Notes: generated from the letters alone by a model not told the origin. A stretch of 64,000 nucleotides of DNA from Arthrobacter sp. zg-Y820 (GCF_030142155.1 NZ_CP126247.1:2666001-2730000); one strand, 5' to 3'. Positions 10,259 through 18,727 are shown, counted from the stretch's first letter. A program made the numbers and translations.

Positions 10259-10275
10259 ATGCAAATGCATATACT
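10259..10275 (+). promoter_or_regulatory. Candidate MarR operator overlapping a -10 element
   Basis: ATGCA-AA-TGCAT (10259-10270) is a perfect inverted repeat. It overlaps a good -10 hexamer TATACT (10270-10275), 48 bases before the oxidoreductase start. I see no convincing -35 at standard spacing. The downstream MarR gene is the natural candidate to bind here. Confidence 0.5.
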
Positions 10276-10322
10276 TGGAGCAGTTCGGTTCGGCAGCCGC
10301 CGGAACACCATCGGAGGACACC

Positions 10323-11423
10323 ATGCAGATCGGCGTATTCAGCGTCAGCGACATCACCCGCGACCCCGTCACCGGGCGGATCCCCACGGAAGGCGAACGG
10401 ATCAAGTCCGCCGTGGCCATCGCGAAGAAGGTCGAAGAAATCGGGATGGACGTCTATGCCACCGGCGAGCACCACAACCCGCCGTTTTATGCCAGTTCCC
10501 CCACCACGCTGCTGGGCTACATTGCGGCGCAGACCGAGCGGATCATCCTCTCCACCGCCACCACGCTGATCACCACCAATGACCCGGTGAAGATCGCCGA
10601 GGACTTTGCCATGCTCCAGCACCTCTCCGACGGCCGGGTGGACCTGGTCCTGGGCCGGGGCAACACCGCCCCCGTCTACCCCTGGTTCGGCAAGAACATG
10701 CAGGACTCCGTGGAGCTGACAGTGGAGAACTACAGCCTGCTCCGCCAGCTCTGGGACAAGGACACCGTGAACTGGGAGGGGAAGTTCCGCACCCCGCTGC
10801 ACAACTTCACCGCCACGCCCCGTCCGCTCGACGGCGTCGCCCCCTTCGTCTGGCACGGCTCCATCCGCACGCCGCAGGTGGCGGAGATTGCCGCCTACTT
10901 CGGCGACGGCTTCTTCGCCAACAACATCTTCTGGCCGAAGGAGCACTACATGCAGCTCATCGGCCTGTACCGCGAACGCTACGAGCACTACGGCCACGGC
11001 CGCGCCGATCAGGCGATCGTGGGCCTGGGCGGCCAGTTCTTCATGCGGAAGAACTCCCAGGACGCCGTGAACGAGTTCCGTCCGTACTTCGACAACGCCC
11101 CGGTGTACGGCCACGGCCCCACCATGGAGGACTTCACCGCGCAGACCCCGCTGACAGTGGGCAGCCCGCAGGAAGTGATCGAAAAAACCCTGTCCTTCCA
11201 GGAATACTTCGGAAACTACCAGCGCCAGCTCTTCCTGATCGACCATGCCGGCCTGCCCCTGAAGACCGTGCTGGAGCAGCTGGACCTCTTCGGCGAATAC
11301 GTGCTGCCGGAGCTGCGCCGAGAATTCGACTCCCGCCGCCCGGCCGATGTTCCGGACGGTCCTACGCATGCCGCACGGGTAGCCGCAGCGTCACGTGCAT
11401 CAGCGGCTCCTTCTTTTCAGTAG
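10323..11423 (+). CDS. LLM-class flavin-dependent oxidoreductase (luciferase-like monooxygenase fold)
   Basis: The 366-residue protein belongs to the bacterial-luciferase-like superfamily, which uses F420 or FMN. Typical features are the N-terminal strand MQIGVFSV, the segment ATGEHHNPPFY, ISTATTLITTNDPVKIAEDFAMLQHLSDGRVDLVLGRG-like core and a conserved WHGSIRTPQVAE segment. I chose ATG 10323 because GGAGGA lies at 10313-10318; the frame runs open further upstream without such a signal. It is followed after nine bases by a MarR regulator and then a short-chain dehydrogenase, suggesting a small redox operon. The substrate is unknown. Confidence 0.9.
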   Translation: MQIGVFSVSDITRDPVTGRIPTEGERIKSAVAIAKKVEEIGMDVYATGEHHNPPFYASSPTTLLGYIAAQTERIILSTATTLITTNDPVKIAEDFAMLQHLSDGRVDLVLGRGNTAPVYPWFGKNMQDSVELTVENYSLLRQLWDKDTVNWEGKFRTPLHNFTATPRPLDGVAPFVWHGSIRTPQVAEIAAYFGDGFFANNIFWPKEHYMQLIGLYRERYEHYGHGRADQAIVGLGGQFFMRKNSQDAVNEFRPYFDNAPVYGHGPTMEDFTAQTPLTVGSPQEVIEKTLSFQEYFGNYQRQLFLIDHAGLPLKTVLEQLDLFGEYVLPELRREFDSRRPADVPDGPTHAARVAAASRASAAPSFQ

Positions 11424-11432
11424 GGTAGAGGC

Positions 11433-11900
11433 ATGTCCCCGGATACCAGCAGCGTCCCCGTTCGACAGGCAGCAGAGGCCTGGGAGTCCCTTTTCCGGAC
11501 CCAGGTGGGGGTGATGAGGCGGCTCCAGAAGGATCCGGCGTTCAAGAACCTGACGATGCGCGAGTACGACGTCCTGTTCAACCTCACCCGCTGCCCCACC
11601 GGCTGGATCCGCCTGAACGAGCTCAATGAGCACCTGCTGATCAGCCAGCCGAGCCTCAGCCGCATGGTGGAACGGATGGAGGCCAAGGGGCTGGTGCAGC
11701 GCCGTCCGGCGCAGAACGACCAGCGCGGCGTTGAGCTGGCACTGACCGACGAGGGCCGGGACATGCAGCGCCGCCTGGGCCGGGTCCATGTGCAGGGAAT
11801 CCATGAGCTGCTCTCGCCGGCGCTCAGCAGCGAGGAACTCAACCAGCTCAAGCTCCTCACGGACAAGGTGCTGGCCAGCCTGGCCGCCAGCGACGACTAG
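11433..11900 (+). CDS. MarR-family transcriptional regulator
   Basis: A 155-residue winged-helix regulator. The recognition-helix region is visible (LNEHLLISQPSLSRMVERMEAKGLVQRRPAQNDQRGVELALTDEGR-type pattern), including the beta-wing Asp/Arg pair typical of MarR. It lies nine bases after the LLM oxidoreductase gene, so the two are probably cotranscribed and the protein probably represses its own operon through the palindrome at 10259-10270. The inducing ligand is unknown. Confidence 0.93.
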   Translation: MSPDTSSVPVRQAAEAWESLFRTQVGVMRRLQKDPAFKNLTMREYDVLFNLTRCPTGWIRLNELNEHLLISQPSLSRMVERMEAKGLVQRRPAQNDQRGVELALTDEGRDMQRRLGRVHVQGIHELLSPALSSEELNQLKLLTDKVLASLAASDD

Positions 11901-11934
11901 CACCGCCTGATCCGAACCACGGCGGGAGCCAGCA

Positions 11935-12858
11935 GTGGAAACCTTCAGCGCCGACAGCATCCCCGACCAGAGCGGAAAAACCGCAGTCATTACGGGCGCC
12001 AACAGCGGCTTGGGACTGCAGACCGCCCTCGTCCTCGCCGCGAAGGGCGCCTGCGTGGAGCTGGCCTGCCGGAACGCAGCGCGGGGCGAAGCGGCGCTGC
12101 AGCGGATCCGCGCCGAGACCGGAAGCGACCGGGTGCGGGTGCGCCCGCTGGATCTGGGCTCCCTGGCCTCCGTGCGGGCCTTCGCCGCCGCGCAGGAGGC
12201 CCCGGTGGACCTGCTCATCAACAACGCAGGGGTCATGGCCACCCCGCACCGCGCCACGGCCGACGGGTTCGAGCTCCAGTTCGGGGTGAACCATCTGGGC
12301 CACTTCGCACTGACCGGGCTGCTGCTGCCGATGCTGCGCGCCGCCCGCGCTCCGCGCGTGGTCACCGTCTCCAGCCTCGCCCACCGCGGCGGAAGGATGT
12401 ATTTCGACGATCTGGACGCCGCACGCAGCTACCGGCCCTGGGCGCGGTACAACCAGAGCAAACTGGCCAACCTGCTGTTCACCTTCGAGCTTTCCCGCCG
12501 TCTCGAGGCCCGCGGCGAGAACCTCATCGCCGCAGCGGCCCATCCCGGCTTCGCCAGCACCAACCTCACCTCCGGTATGAACTACCCCGCCAGCCTGGAC
12601 GTCCTGGGTGCCTTCTTCCGCCTGCTGGGCCAGAACGGGGCACTCGGGGCGCTCCCCACGCTGTATGCCGCTACGGCTCCCGAGGTGCGGGGCGGGGACT
12701 TTTACGGGCCGGACGGTCCCGGACAGCTGCGCGGCACATTGCACGGCAAGCCCGCCCCGGTAACTCCGGCGCCCCAGGCCCGGGACCCGGACGCCGCCCG
12801 CCGGCTATGGGAGGTCAGCACCAAGCTCACCGGCGTTACGTTCCCCGGGTTGGAGTAA
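11935..12858 (+). CDS. Short-chain dehydrogenase/reductase (NAD(P)-dependent)
   Basis: The 307-residue protein has the classical SDR elements: TGANSGLG nucleotide-binding motif near residues 20-27, NNAGVMAT in the middle, the catalytic Ser in [11 protein letters not shown] and the YNQSK (YxxxK) motif. Sequence style is that of the retinol-dehydrogenase/oxidoreductase branch (WWOX/RDH-like). It starts at GTG 11935, 34 bases after the MarR gene, with GGGAG upstream. It ends six bases before the convergent MFS gene. The substrate cannot be told. Confidence 0.9.
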   Translation: METFSADSIPDQSGKTAVITGANSGLGLQTALVLAAKGACVELACRNAARGEAALQRIRAETGSDRVRVRPLDLGSLASVRAFAAAQEAPVDLLINNAGVMATPHRATADGFELQFGVNHLGHFALTGLLLPMLRAARAPRVVTVSSLAHRGGRMYFDDLDAARSYRPWARYNQSKLANLLFTFELSRRLEARGENLIAAAAHPGFASTNLTSGMNYPASLDVLGAFFRLLGQNGALGALPTLYAATAPEVRGGDFYGPDGPGQLRGTLHGKPAPVTPAPQARDPDAARRLWEVSTKLTGVTFPGLE

Positions 12859-12864
12859 CCGCCC

Positions 12865-14355
12865 CTACGGTCCGGGGGTGCCGGTGTCGGCAGCCGTCAG
12901 CGGCACGTCCGAAAACGCCAGCCGGGGCACCAGCAGCAGCAAGCCGGCGGCAAGGAAGCCCGTTCCCGAGCACACGGCCCACACCGTGAGATAGCCCGAC
13001 AGGGGCGCCGCGGTCTGCAGGCCCGTGCCTCCGGCCACGGCGTCAGTCGCCGCGCTCAGCAGCGCTATTCCGAACACCGCTGAGGCAAACGACCCGCCGA
13101 TGGTCTTCGTTGTGTTCGTGAGGCCGGTGGCCATGCCGGTGCGGTTTCGCGGGGCGGCAGCGGCCGCGGCGGAGGGCAGCGCGGCGACCAGCGCACCCGA
13201 GCCCAGCCCGGCAACGATCATGTTGGTCAGCGTCTGGGCCAGGGTGTCGTGGAAGGGCAGGAACAGCAGGTAGCCGATGCCCACCAGCGCCGCGGCACCG
13301 CAGAGGGTCAGCCTCGGCGTCGTGCGCCGCGCAACCACCGGAAAAATCAGGGCTCCGAGGAGCACCGACAGCACATAGGACCCGATGATGATCGACACGT
13401 CCCCCGCGTCCAGCCCCAGGCCGTAGCCGTGCACCCCGCGGTCAGTGCGGGCGAAAGTGGACATGGGCGCCTGCGCGCCGAGGACCGAAATCCCGAACAG
13501 GCCGGCGGTGAGCTGGACAGGCCACATGGATTTCTCCCGCAGCATTCGGAAGTCCACCAGCGGATCGGCCAGGCCCAGTTCGTAGCGGACGAACGGCACG
13601 AGCGCTGCCACCCCGGACAGCAGGACCAGCCAGACCCACCAGGTGCCCGGACCGTTGATCCGCAGGAAGCTCAGTCCGGACGTGATCAGCAGCAGTCCGA
13701 ACGCGAGCAGCAGGAAGCCCCGGCCGTCCAGGATCCCGCCGGCGCGGTCGGTGGTTTCCGGAACACCGAAGTGGATGGCGGCGATGCACAGCGTCACGGC
13801 CGCTGCGGGAATCATCAGGGTGAGCTCCAGCCTGCCGGCGAAGACTTCCACCAGGGCACCGGCAGCCAGCGCTCCGACAATAACGCCGAATTGGAGGGCG
13901 CCGACCAGCAACCCGGCTGCCTTGCGGGTCAGGGCCGCGCCGCCCGGGGACCCGGCAGCCCTGCCGAAAATCAGCGCGATCTCCAAAGGCAGCCAGACCA
14001 CGTAAAACCCCTGCAGCGACCAGGCCGCCAGGAACGTCCAGAAGTCCGGCGCAAAGGCCACGCCCCAGGACGCGGCGGCAGTTACCACGGTGGAGACCAG
14101 CAGGATCCGCTTATGCCCGTGGATATCGCCCAGCTTGGCCAGGACCGGCACGGCGAGCGCGCTGAGCATCAGCTGCGCGGCCTCGAACCAGTTGACGTCG
14201 CCGTCGCTGATGCCCAGGCGGCGGGCAATGTCGGTGAGGATCGGCGTGTAGTACCCCTGCAGGATGCCGCTGGTGATTTCGACAAGGGCCAAGAAGAACA
14301 CCACCGGTCCCAGCGAGCGCAGGCTGCGGCGCCCGACGTCGGCGGCCGGCTTCAC
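12865..14355 (-). CDS. MFS transporter (DHA2-like, 14-helix exporter)
   Basis: A 496-residue multi-helix membrane protein. The loop LAKLGDIHGHKR between helices 2 and 3 is the MFS motif A, and the length and helix count suggest the 14-helix drug:H+ antiporter branch. It starts at GTG, overlapping the stop of the upstream M20 peptidase gene by four bases, so both form an operon. The pairing suggests export of, or protection from, a peptide or amino-acid derivative that the peptidase makes or cleaves, but that is inference. Confidence 0.88.
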   Translation of the reverse strand: MKPAADVGRRSLRSLGPVVFFLALVEITSGILQGYYTPILTDIARRLGISDGDVNWFEAAQLMLSALAVPVLAKLGDIHGHKRILLVSTVVTAAASWGVAFAPDFWTFLAAWSLQGFYVVWLPLEIALIFGRAAGSPGGAALTRKAAGLLVGALQFGVIVGALAAGALVEVFAGRLELTLMIPAAAVTLCIAAIHFGVPETTDRAGGILDGRGFLLLAFGLLLITSGLSFLRINGPGTWWVWLVLLSGVAALVPFVRYELGLADPLVDFRMLREKSMWPVQLTAGLFGISVLGAQAPMSTFARTDRGVHGYGLGLDAGDVSIIIGSYVLSVLLGALIFPVVARRTTPRLTLCGAAALVGIGYLLFLPFHDTLAQTLTNMIVAGLGSGALVAALPSAAAAAAPRNRTGMATGLTNTTKTIGGSFASAVFGIALLSAATDAVAGGTGLQTAAPLSGYLTVWAVCSGTGFLAAGLLLLVPRLAFSDVPLTAADTGTPGP

Positions 14356-15782
14356 CGGGCGGCCTCGAGGCTGCGCAGCAGGCGGACGTAGAACAGGATC
14401 CCCTCGCCGAAGGTTTCCACTCCCAGCGATTCGTTGTCTCCGTGGATGCTGGCCCGGGCCTGGCGGTCCATCCGGAACGGGGCGAACCGGTACACCGCGT
14501 CGCAGATTCCGGTGAAGCGCCTGGAGTCGGTCCCGGCGAGCATGACGTACGGAGCGGGCGCGGCGTCCGGGAAGACTGCCGTGATGGTCCTGGCAAGCAG
14601 GGCGAACTGGTCATTGTCGGTGGCCGACACCGGAGACGGTTCATTGCCTTCAACCACCCGCAGCGACACCGATGGGTCCCTGATGATCCGCTTCAACCGC
14701 CTGACCGTCCCCTCCACCGTGTCCCCGACGGCGATCCGGATATTGGCGTTGGCCGTCGCCCGGGACGCCAGCACGTTGGCGGCGCTGCTGCCCCGCAGCT
14801 GGGTCACGGCCACAGTGGTGCGTGTCAGGGCACCGGGTTCTCCGCCCATGCGGGCCAGCACCGTGGTGAGCGGCCGCCGGAAGAGTCCCATGTTCCGAAA
14901 AACCAGCCGCGCCGGAAAGCGGGCGGCGGAAGCCAGCCGCCCGAACATTTCCACCGTGGGGTTGGGCAGGGAGGCAGGCAACGGGTTCTCGTCCAGCCGG
15001 ACGACAGCCCGGGCCAGACGGGCCGTGGCGCCCCGGCTGTGCGGCGTGGACGCGTGACCCCCTGAATCCTCGGTGGAGAGTTCCACGTCCAGGATTCCTT
15101 TTTCGGTAACACCCACCACGGCCACCGGCCGGTTCACAAACGGAAAAGCCTGCGTGGCCACCGCCCCGCCTTCATCCAACACCAGCCAGGGCCGGATACC
15201 CCGGCTGGCCAGCAGAGCTGCAGCAACTCCGGCGGTGGTCCCCGCCGTTTCCTCATTGTTCCCAAAGGACAGGTAGACGTCCCGCGCCGGAACGAAACCC
15301 TCCTCGACCAGAAGTTCCACGGCCTGCAGGATCGCAGCCAGGGCTCCTTTGTCATCCAGTGTTCCGCGTCCCCAGATCCTGGCGTCGGAGATGGCCCCGG
15401 AGAAGGGCGGATGATCCCACGAACCCGGATTCGTCACGGGGACGACGTCGTAGTGCGCCATCAGGACCAGCGGACCGCCGTTGGCCTCCGCGCCGGCTTC
15501 CGCGCTCCCGGAGCCGGGGGCTGGGACCGCCGGAGTTGCCCCCTTCCAGTGATAGAGCAGCCCGTACCCGTTCACCCGCTCCAGCGTCAGGTTCCGGTGA
15601 ACCTGGGGAAACAACTCCGGCAGCGCCCCGATGAAGCTGTCGAATTCGGCAATCTCGATGTCCTGCGGATCCCGTGTGGACACGGTTCGGCAGGTGATGA
15701 GGCGGGAGAGCTTCGCGGCGGCAGCCGACCCGGCTTCCAGCGCCGCGGCAGCCGGCGGGGGCACGATGGACTTCGATTTCAT
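14352..15782 (-). CDS. M20-family metallopeptidase/amidohydrolase
   Basis: The 476-residue enzyme belongs to the M20 dizinc family (carboxypeptidases, aminoacylases, dipeptidases). Metal-ligand motifs are visible: LMAHYDVVPV (His and following Asp), WGRGTLDDKGALAA (bridging Asp), NNEETAGT (catalytic Glu and ligand). The frame continues upstream to 15959, but that extension is translated from the tandem repeat at 15867-15931 and is not credible; ATG 15782 (MKSKSIVPP) is the better start. It overlaps the MFS gene by four bases. Confidence 0.88.
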   Translation of the reverse strand: MKSKSIVPPPAAAALEAGSAAAAKLSRLITCRTVSTRDPQDIEIAEFDSFIGALPELFPQVHRNLTLERVNGYGLLYHWKGATPAVPAPGSGSAEAGAEANGGPLVLMAHYDVVPVTNPGSWDHPPFSGAISDARIWGRGTLDDKGALAAILQAVELLVEEGFVPARDVYLSFGNNEETAGTTAGVAAALLASRGIRPWLVLDEGGAVATQAFPFVNRPVAVVGVTEKGILDVELSTEDSGGHASTPHSRGATARLARAVVRLDENPLPASLPNPTVEMFGRLASAARFPARLVFRNMGLFRRPLTTVLARMGGEPGALTRTTVAVTQLRGSSAANVLASRATANANIRIAVGDTVEGTVRRLKRIIRDPSVSLRVVEGNEPSPVSATDNDQFALLARTITAVFPDAAPAPYVMLAGTDSRRFTGICDAVYRFAPFRMDRQARASIHGDNESLGVETFGEGILFYVRLLRSLEAAR

Positions 15783-15866
15783 GCCCCGAGTGTAGCGAGG
15801 ACCACAGCGGACGCGCCGGTGCAGCACCCGCGACCCGGGGAGCGGATGTCCACGCCGCCTGTTGTG

Positions 15867-15931
15867 CGGAGGCGGCCCCTTATTCGGAGGCGGCCCCTTA
15901 TTCGGAGGCGGCCCCTTATTCGGAGGCGGCC
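15867..15931. repeat. 18-bp tandem repeat (3 full copies plus 11 bases)
   Basis: Units begin at 15867, 15885 and 15903, each CGGAGGCGGCCCCTTATT, with a partial fourth at 15921. The last part overlaps the 3' end of the Lrp gene; each unit repeats its C-terminal codons and stop (Ala-Ala-Ser-Glu-stop on the - strand), so read-through products would meet three in-frame stops. Confidence 0.95.
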
Positions 15932-16383
15932 CGGAGCAGGGGCAGGGTGCGGCCTTCAAAATGTGTGTTCAGCACGATCACTGACGAAGACCGCACGATG
16001 GTCCGGGTGGCGACGATCGAATCGATGACGCGCTGCAGGTCCGAATTGGAGCGGGCCGCCACGCGCGCCAGCAGATCGCTTTCGCCCGAGACGGTGTGGA
16101 CTTCCTGGATTTCCGGGATCTGCTCCAGCGCGTGCACGACGGCGGCGTGCCCGGTGTCCTGGCTGATGGTCAGGGAACAGTAGGCCACCACTCCGTAGCC
16201 CAGGGCGGCAGGATCCACCCGCGGACCCCACCCGGCAATGACCCCCAGCCGCTGCATCCGGTCCAGCCGCGCCTGAACCGTGGCACGCGCCACCTGCAGT
16301 GTGCGCGACGCCTCCAGCACGGACATCCGGGGTTCGTCGGTGAACAGTGCAATGATGCGGGCGTCCAGGGCGTCGGTAGGCAT
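15916..16383 (-). CDS. Lrp/AsnC-family transcriptional regulator
   Basis: A 155-residue regulator with an N-terminal helix-turn-helix (SVLEASRTLQVARATVQARLDRMQRLGVI-type segment) and a C-terminal RAM ligand-binding domain (TVSGESDLLARVAARSNSDL). ATG 16383 is preceded by AGGAGAGGG; the frame open to 16449 lacks a site. It is divergent from an amino acid permease gene, a layout in which the Lrp protein usually senses an amino acid and controls the permease. Its 3' end lies inside an 18-bp tandem repeat. Confidence 0.93.
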   Translation of the reverse strand: MPTDALDARIIALFTDEPRMSVLEASRTLQVARATVQARLDRMQRLGVIAGWGPRVDPAALGYGVVAYCSLTISQDTGHAAVVHALEQIPEIQEVHTVSGESDLLARVAARSNSDLQRVIDSIVATRTIVRSSSVIVLNTHFEGRTLPLLRAASE

Positions 16384-16528
16384 GTTTCCCTCTCCTGCAC
16401 CGCGATCAGCTGTGCAAACTGTAAGCATTCTGGCACACACACGGTGCATTCCTTGTAGCCGGTGCCCGAGGCATAAGATGGTTAGGCCGCTTCACGGCAA
16501 TCCCCCAACCTCAAAGGCGCCTCCTTTC

Positions 16529-17947
16529 ATGACCACCCGAACGTCCGCAACCGGTCCTTCCGGATCAGGCACCCCGATTCCGGCGGAGCCGCCCACCGTG
16601 CGGAAGATGCGCCCCCGCCATCTGGTGTTCATGAGCCTGGGAAGCGCCATCGGCACCGGACTGTTTGTCGGCTCCGGAGCCGGCATCCAGGCTGCCGGGC
16701 CGGCGGTCCTGCTGTCCTTCCTCATCGCGGGCACCATGGTCATCCTCGTCATGCGGATGATGGGCGAGATGGCCGCCGCGGATCCCAGCAGCGGCGCCTT
16801 CTCCGTCTATGCGGAAAAGGCACTGGGCAGGCCTGTCGGCACCACCATCGGCTGGCTGTGGTGGCTGCAGCTGGTGATCGTCATCGCGGCGGAGGCCACT
16901 GCTGCGGCGGCCATCGTGGCCTCCATGTGGCCCGGCTCCCAGCAGTGGGTGCTGGCACTGGTCTTCATCAGCCTCTTCACCGCCATCAATCTGGGGGGTG
17001 CGGCGAGCTTCGGCGAATTCGAGTACTGGTTTGCGCTCCTGAAGGTGCTCGCCATCGTTGCCTTCCTGGGAGTCGGCATCGCCTTCATCGCCGGCTGGCT
17101 GCCCGGTGTTCCCGCCCCGGGCCTGAGCAACCTCACCGGCAACGGCGGCTTCATGCCCCACGGCTGGAGCGGAGTGGGTGCCGGGCTGCTGCTGGTGGTC
17201 TTCGCCTTCGGCGGCACCGAGATTGTCGCCGTCGCCGCCGCCGACACCGAGAACCCGGCCACCAACATTGCAAAGGCCATCAACTCGGTGGTGTGGCGCA
17301 TCCTGATCCTGTTCATCGGTTCGGTGCTCGTGATTGTCACCATCCTGCCGTGGGACAGCGATTCCCTCAGCACCGGCCCCTTTGTCGCTGCCCTTGCCGC
17401 GGCCCGGGTGCCGGGCGCCGACGTCGTCATGGCTGTGGTCATTGTGGTGGCCCTGCTGTCCGCGCTGAACGCGAATCTCTACGGCGCGTCCCGGATGGTG
17501 TTCTCCCTGGCCGAGAGGGGCCGCGCCCCCAAGGCCCTGGGCCGCAAGAGCGCCAACGGCGTTCCGCGGGCAGCCGTCGGCGCCTCGGTGGCGTTCGGTT
17601 TCCTGGCCGTGGTGCTGAACTACCTCTACCCGGAGACGGTCCTGATGATCCTGCTGAACCTCGTGGGTTCAACCTGCCTGGTGGTCTGGGGTGTATCGAT
17701 CGTTTCGCAGATCATCCTGCGCCGCCGGGCTGAGGCGGCGGGCATGGAGCTCAGCTTCAAGATGTGGGCCTTCCCCTGGCTCTCCTACTTTGCCCTGGCC
17801 CTGCTGGCCGGCATCGTGCTGCTCGGCTTCCTGGACTCCGCCGTCCGCATCCAGCTCGTGGCGACACTGGCCCTGACCTGCGCCCTGGGCACTGCCGCCT
17901 GGCTGCTGGACCGCAAAACGACGCAGTCGGGCAGCCAACTCCGGTAG
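16529..17947 (+). CDS. Amino acid permease (APC superfamily, GABA/proline/aromatic-type)
   Basis: A 472-residue, 12-helix permease. After a hydrophilic N-terminus come the family hallmarks: RKMRPRHLVFMSLGSAIGTGLFVGSG in helix 1 and the helix 6 motif FAFGGTEIVAVAAADTENP. It imports amino acids with protons. The start is uncertain: ATG 16529 gives a standard N-terminus, but the ribosome site is weak, and an in-frame ATG exists at 16478. A -10-like TAAGAT lies at 16474-16479. Control by the divergent Lrp regulator is likely. Confidence 0.9.
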   Translation: MTTRTSATGPSGSGTPIPAEPPTVRKMRPRHLVFMSLGSAIGTGLFVGSGAGIQAAGPAVLLSFLIAGTMVILVMRMMGEMAAADPSSGAFSVYAEKALGRPVGTTIGWLWWLQLVIVIAAEATAAAAIVASMWPGSQQWVLALVFISLFTAINLGGAASFGEFEYWFALLKVLAIVAFLGVGIAFIAGWLPGVPAPGLSNLTGNGGFMPHGWSGVGAGLLLVVFAFGGTEIVAVAAADTENPATNIAKAINSVVWRILILFIGSVLVIVTILPWDSDSLSTGPFVAALAAARVPGADVVMAVVIVVALLSALNANLYGASRMVFSLAERGRAPKALGRKSANGVPRAAVGASVAFGFLAVVLNYLYPETVLMILLNLVGSTCLVVWGVSIVSQIILRRRAEAAGMELSFKMWAFPWLSYFALALLAGIVLLGFLDSAVRIQLVATLALTCALGTAAWLLDRKTTQSGSQLR

Positions 17948-17980
17948 CCGCCCGGCGGGTGGTGGCCTGCTCCACGGAAT

Positions 17981-18027
17981 GCGGCGGGGTTTCTTGGGGA
18001 AATTACCGGGCAATTCAACCCCGCCGC
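17981..18027 (+). terminator. Probable terminator after amino acid permease
   Basis: An 11-bp stem (GCGGCGGGGTT at 17981-17991 with AACCCCGCCGC at 18017-18027) encloses a 25-base loop and is followed by GTTGTTTAT. Confidence 0.6.
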
Positions 18028-18240
18028 GTTGTTTATACCTGAGTACATAACGACACATTTCCACCCCGGGCATAAAAAGAAAGACCATGTTCGGAAATGT
18101 CGCGACTATTCCCGACATAAAAGTCCCCAAGCCGCCACAGGCGGCGTGACGCCGCCTGGGCCACTCGAGTCCGGCATGATCCCCCACCCGGTGGCGCGCA
18201 GCCCTGAACCGCCGAGGTGAAGTGAGGCGGGCCGCAGGGT

Positions 18241-18280
18241 GCTGCCCGGTGCTGGGCGGTGCTGGGCGGTGCTGAGCGGG
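18241..18280. repeat. 10-bp tandem repeat, four units
   Basis: Four head-to-tail units (GCTGCCCGGT, GCTGGGCGGT, GCTGGGCGGT, GCTGAGCGGG) lie in the gene-poor region downstream of the 43-residue protein gene. Confidence 0.85.
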
Positions 18281-18329
18281 CGAACACACGGCCCAGCCCG
18301 GGCGAGGTCAGTGCCGGCAAACGCCCCTG

Positions 18330-18461
18330 CTACTGCCCCTTGCGCTTCTTGGGAATCAGCTCTGAATCGCTGGAGTTTTTTGCTCGTTTTTCAGCCCGCT
18401 TGTCCTTGATCGACTTGCCCGGCTTCTTCTCGTTTGAACCCTGTGGGGATTTACCTGACAA
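18330..18461 (-). CDS. Small basic protein, 43 residues, unknown function
   Basis: This tiny gene uses a TTG start at 18461 with a perfect GAGGAG six bases upstream. The product is dominated by Lys/Arg/Ser (SGKSPQGSNEKKPGKS, then KDKRAEKRAKNSS, ending KKRKGQ), with no hydrophobic core, so it is probably disordered and may bind nucleic acid. From memory, similar short SIK(E/D)KRA(E/D)KRAK proteins occur in other Micrococcaceae; I could not search. A plausible promoter lies upstream (18509-18537). The frame stays open upstream to 18599, but that part lacks a start signal. No function is assigned. Confidence 0.7.
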   Translation of the reverse strand: MSGKSPQGSNEKKPGKSIKDKRAEKRAKNSSDSELIPKKRKGQ

Positions 18462-18508
18462 TTTAGGCTCCTCATAAAGAAAATACGGATAGCTCAGACC
18501 ATACGCGG

Positions 18509-18537
18509 TAAATAAATAAAAGCCAGTCTTCGCGCAA
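18509..18537 (-). promoter_or_regulatory. Candidate promoter of the 43-residue protein gene
   Basis: On the - strand, TTGCGC (18532-18537) and TATTTA (18509-18514) are separated by 17 bases in an unusually AT-rich stretch, giving a leader of roughly 40 bases. Confidence 0.45.
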
Positions 18538-18589
18538 AACTGTGCAAGACCACGCTGGACGCCCGGCCGATCGGGGCGCCTGCGGTGCC

Positions 18590-18727
18590 GAGTGTGCACC
18601 TATGGCGGCTTGGATCGGGCTGACTGCATTGAGGGTGCAGCTATGGCGGGTTCCGCGGCGTCGAGCCCGCCACACCTGCACTCTCGATGAGGCACGGGAG
18701 CAGGTATCCCGGCAAAGCTGCACTCTC
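18590..18727. repeat. Four-copy 20-bp repeat, two direct then two inverted
   Basis: Copies at 18590-18609 and 18631-18650 read on the + strand; copies at 18666-18685 and 18708-18727 read on the - strand. Copies 1, 3 and 4 each match copy 2 (GAGGGTGCAGCTATGGCGGG) at 17 of 20 positions. Spacing is near symmetrical (41 and 42 bases within each pair). The inner pair can form a long imperfect hairpin. Confidence 0.85.

Larger units (their letters stand above)
17948..18329. other. Non-coding stretch between permease and small basic protein gene
   Basis: No credible gene is seen here. It contains the permease terminator (17981-18027), a short hairpin (18138-18146 with 18150-18158) and a 10-bp tandem repeat (18241-18280). 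Base composition is locally lower in GC around 18030-18120. Confidence 0.6.

Noticed and set aside
7046..10420. Two long - strand frames opposite the RND exporter gene
   Set aside because: Products are His/Gly/Gln-rich shadow sequence, and the + strand encodes a complete exporter.
15867..15931. Possible small CRISPR array
   Set aside because: The units are 18 bp and directly adjacent, with no spacers and no cas genes nearby.
15783..15959. N-terminal Pro/Asn/Lys repeat extension of the M20 peptidase
   Set aside because: It is merely the translation of the 18-bp tandem repeat that belongs to the end of the Lrp gene; a good ATG exists at 15782.
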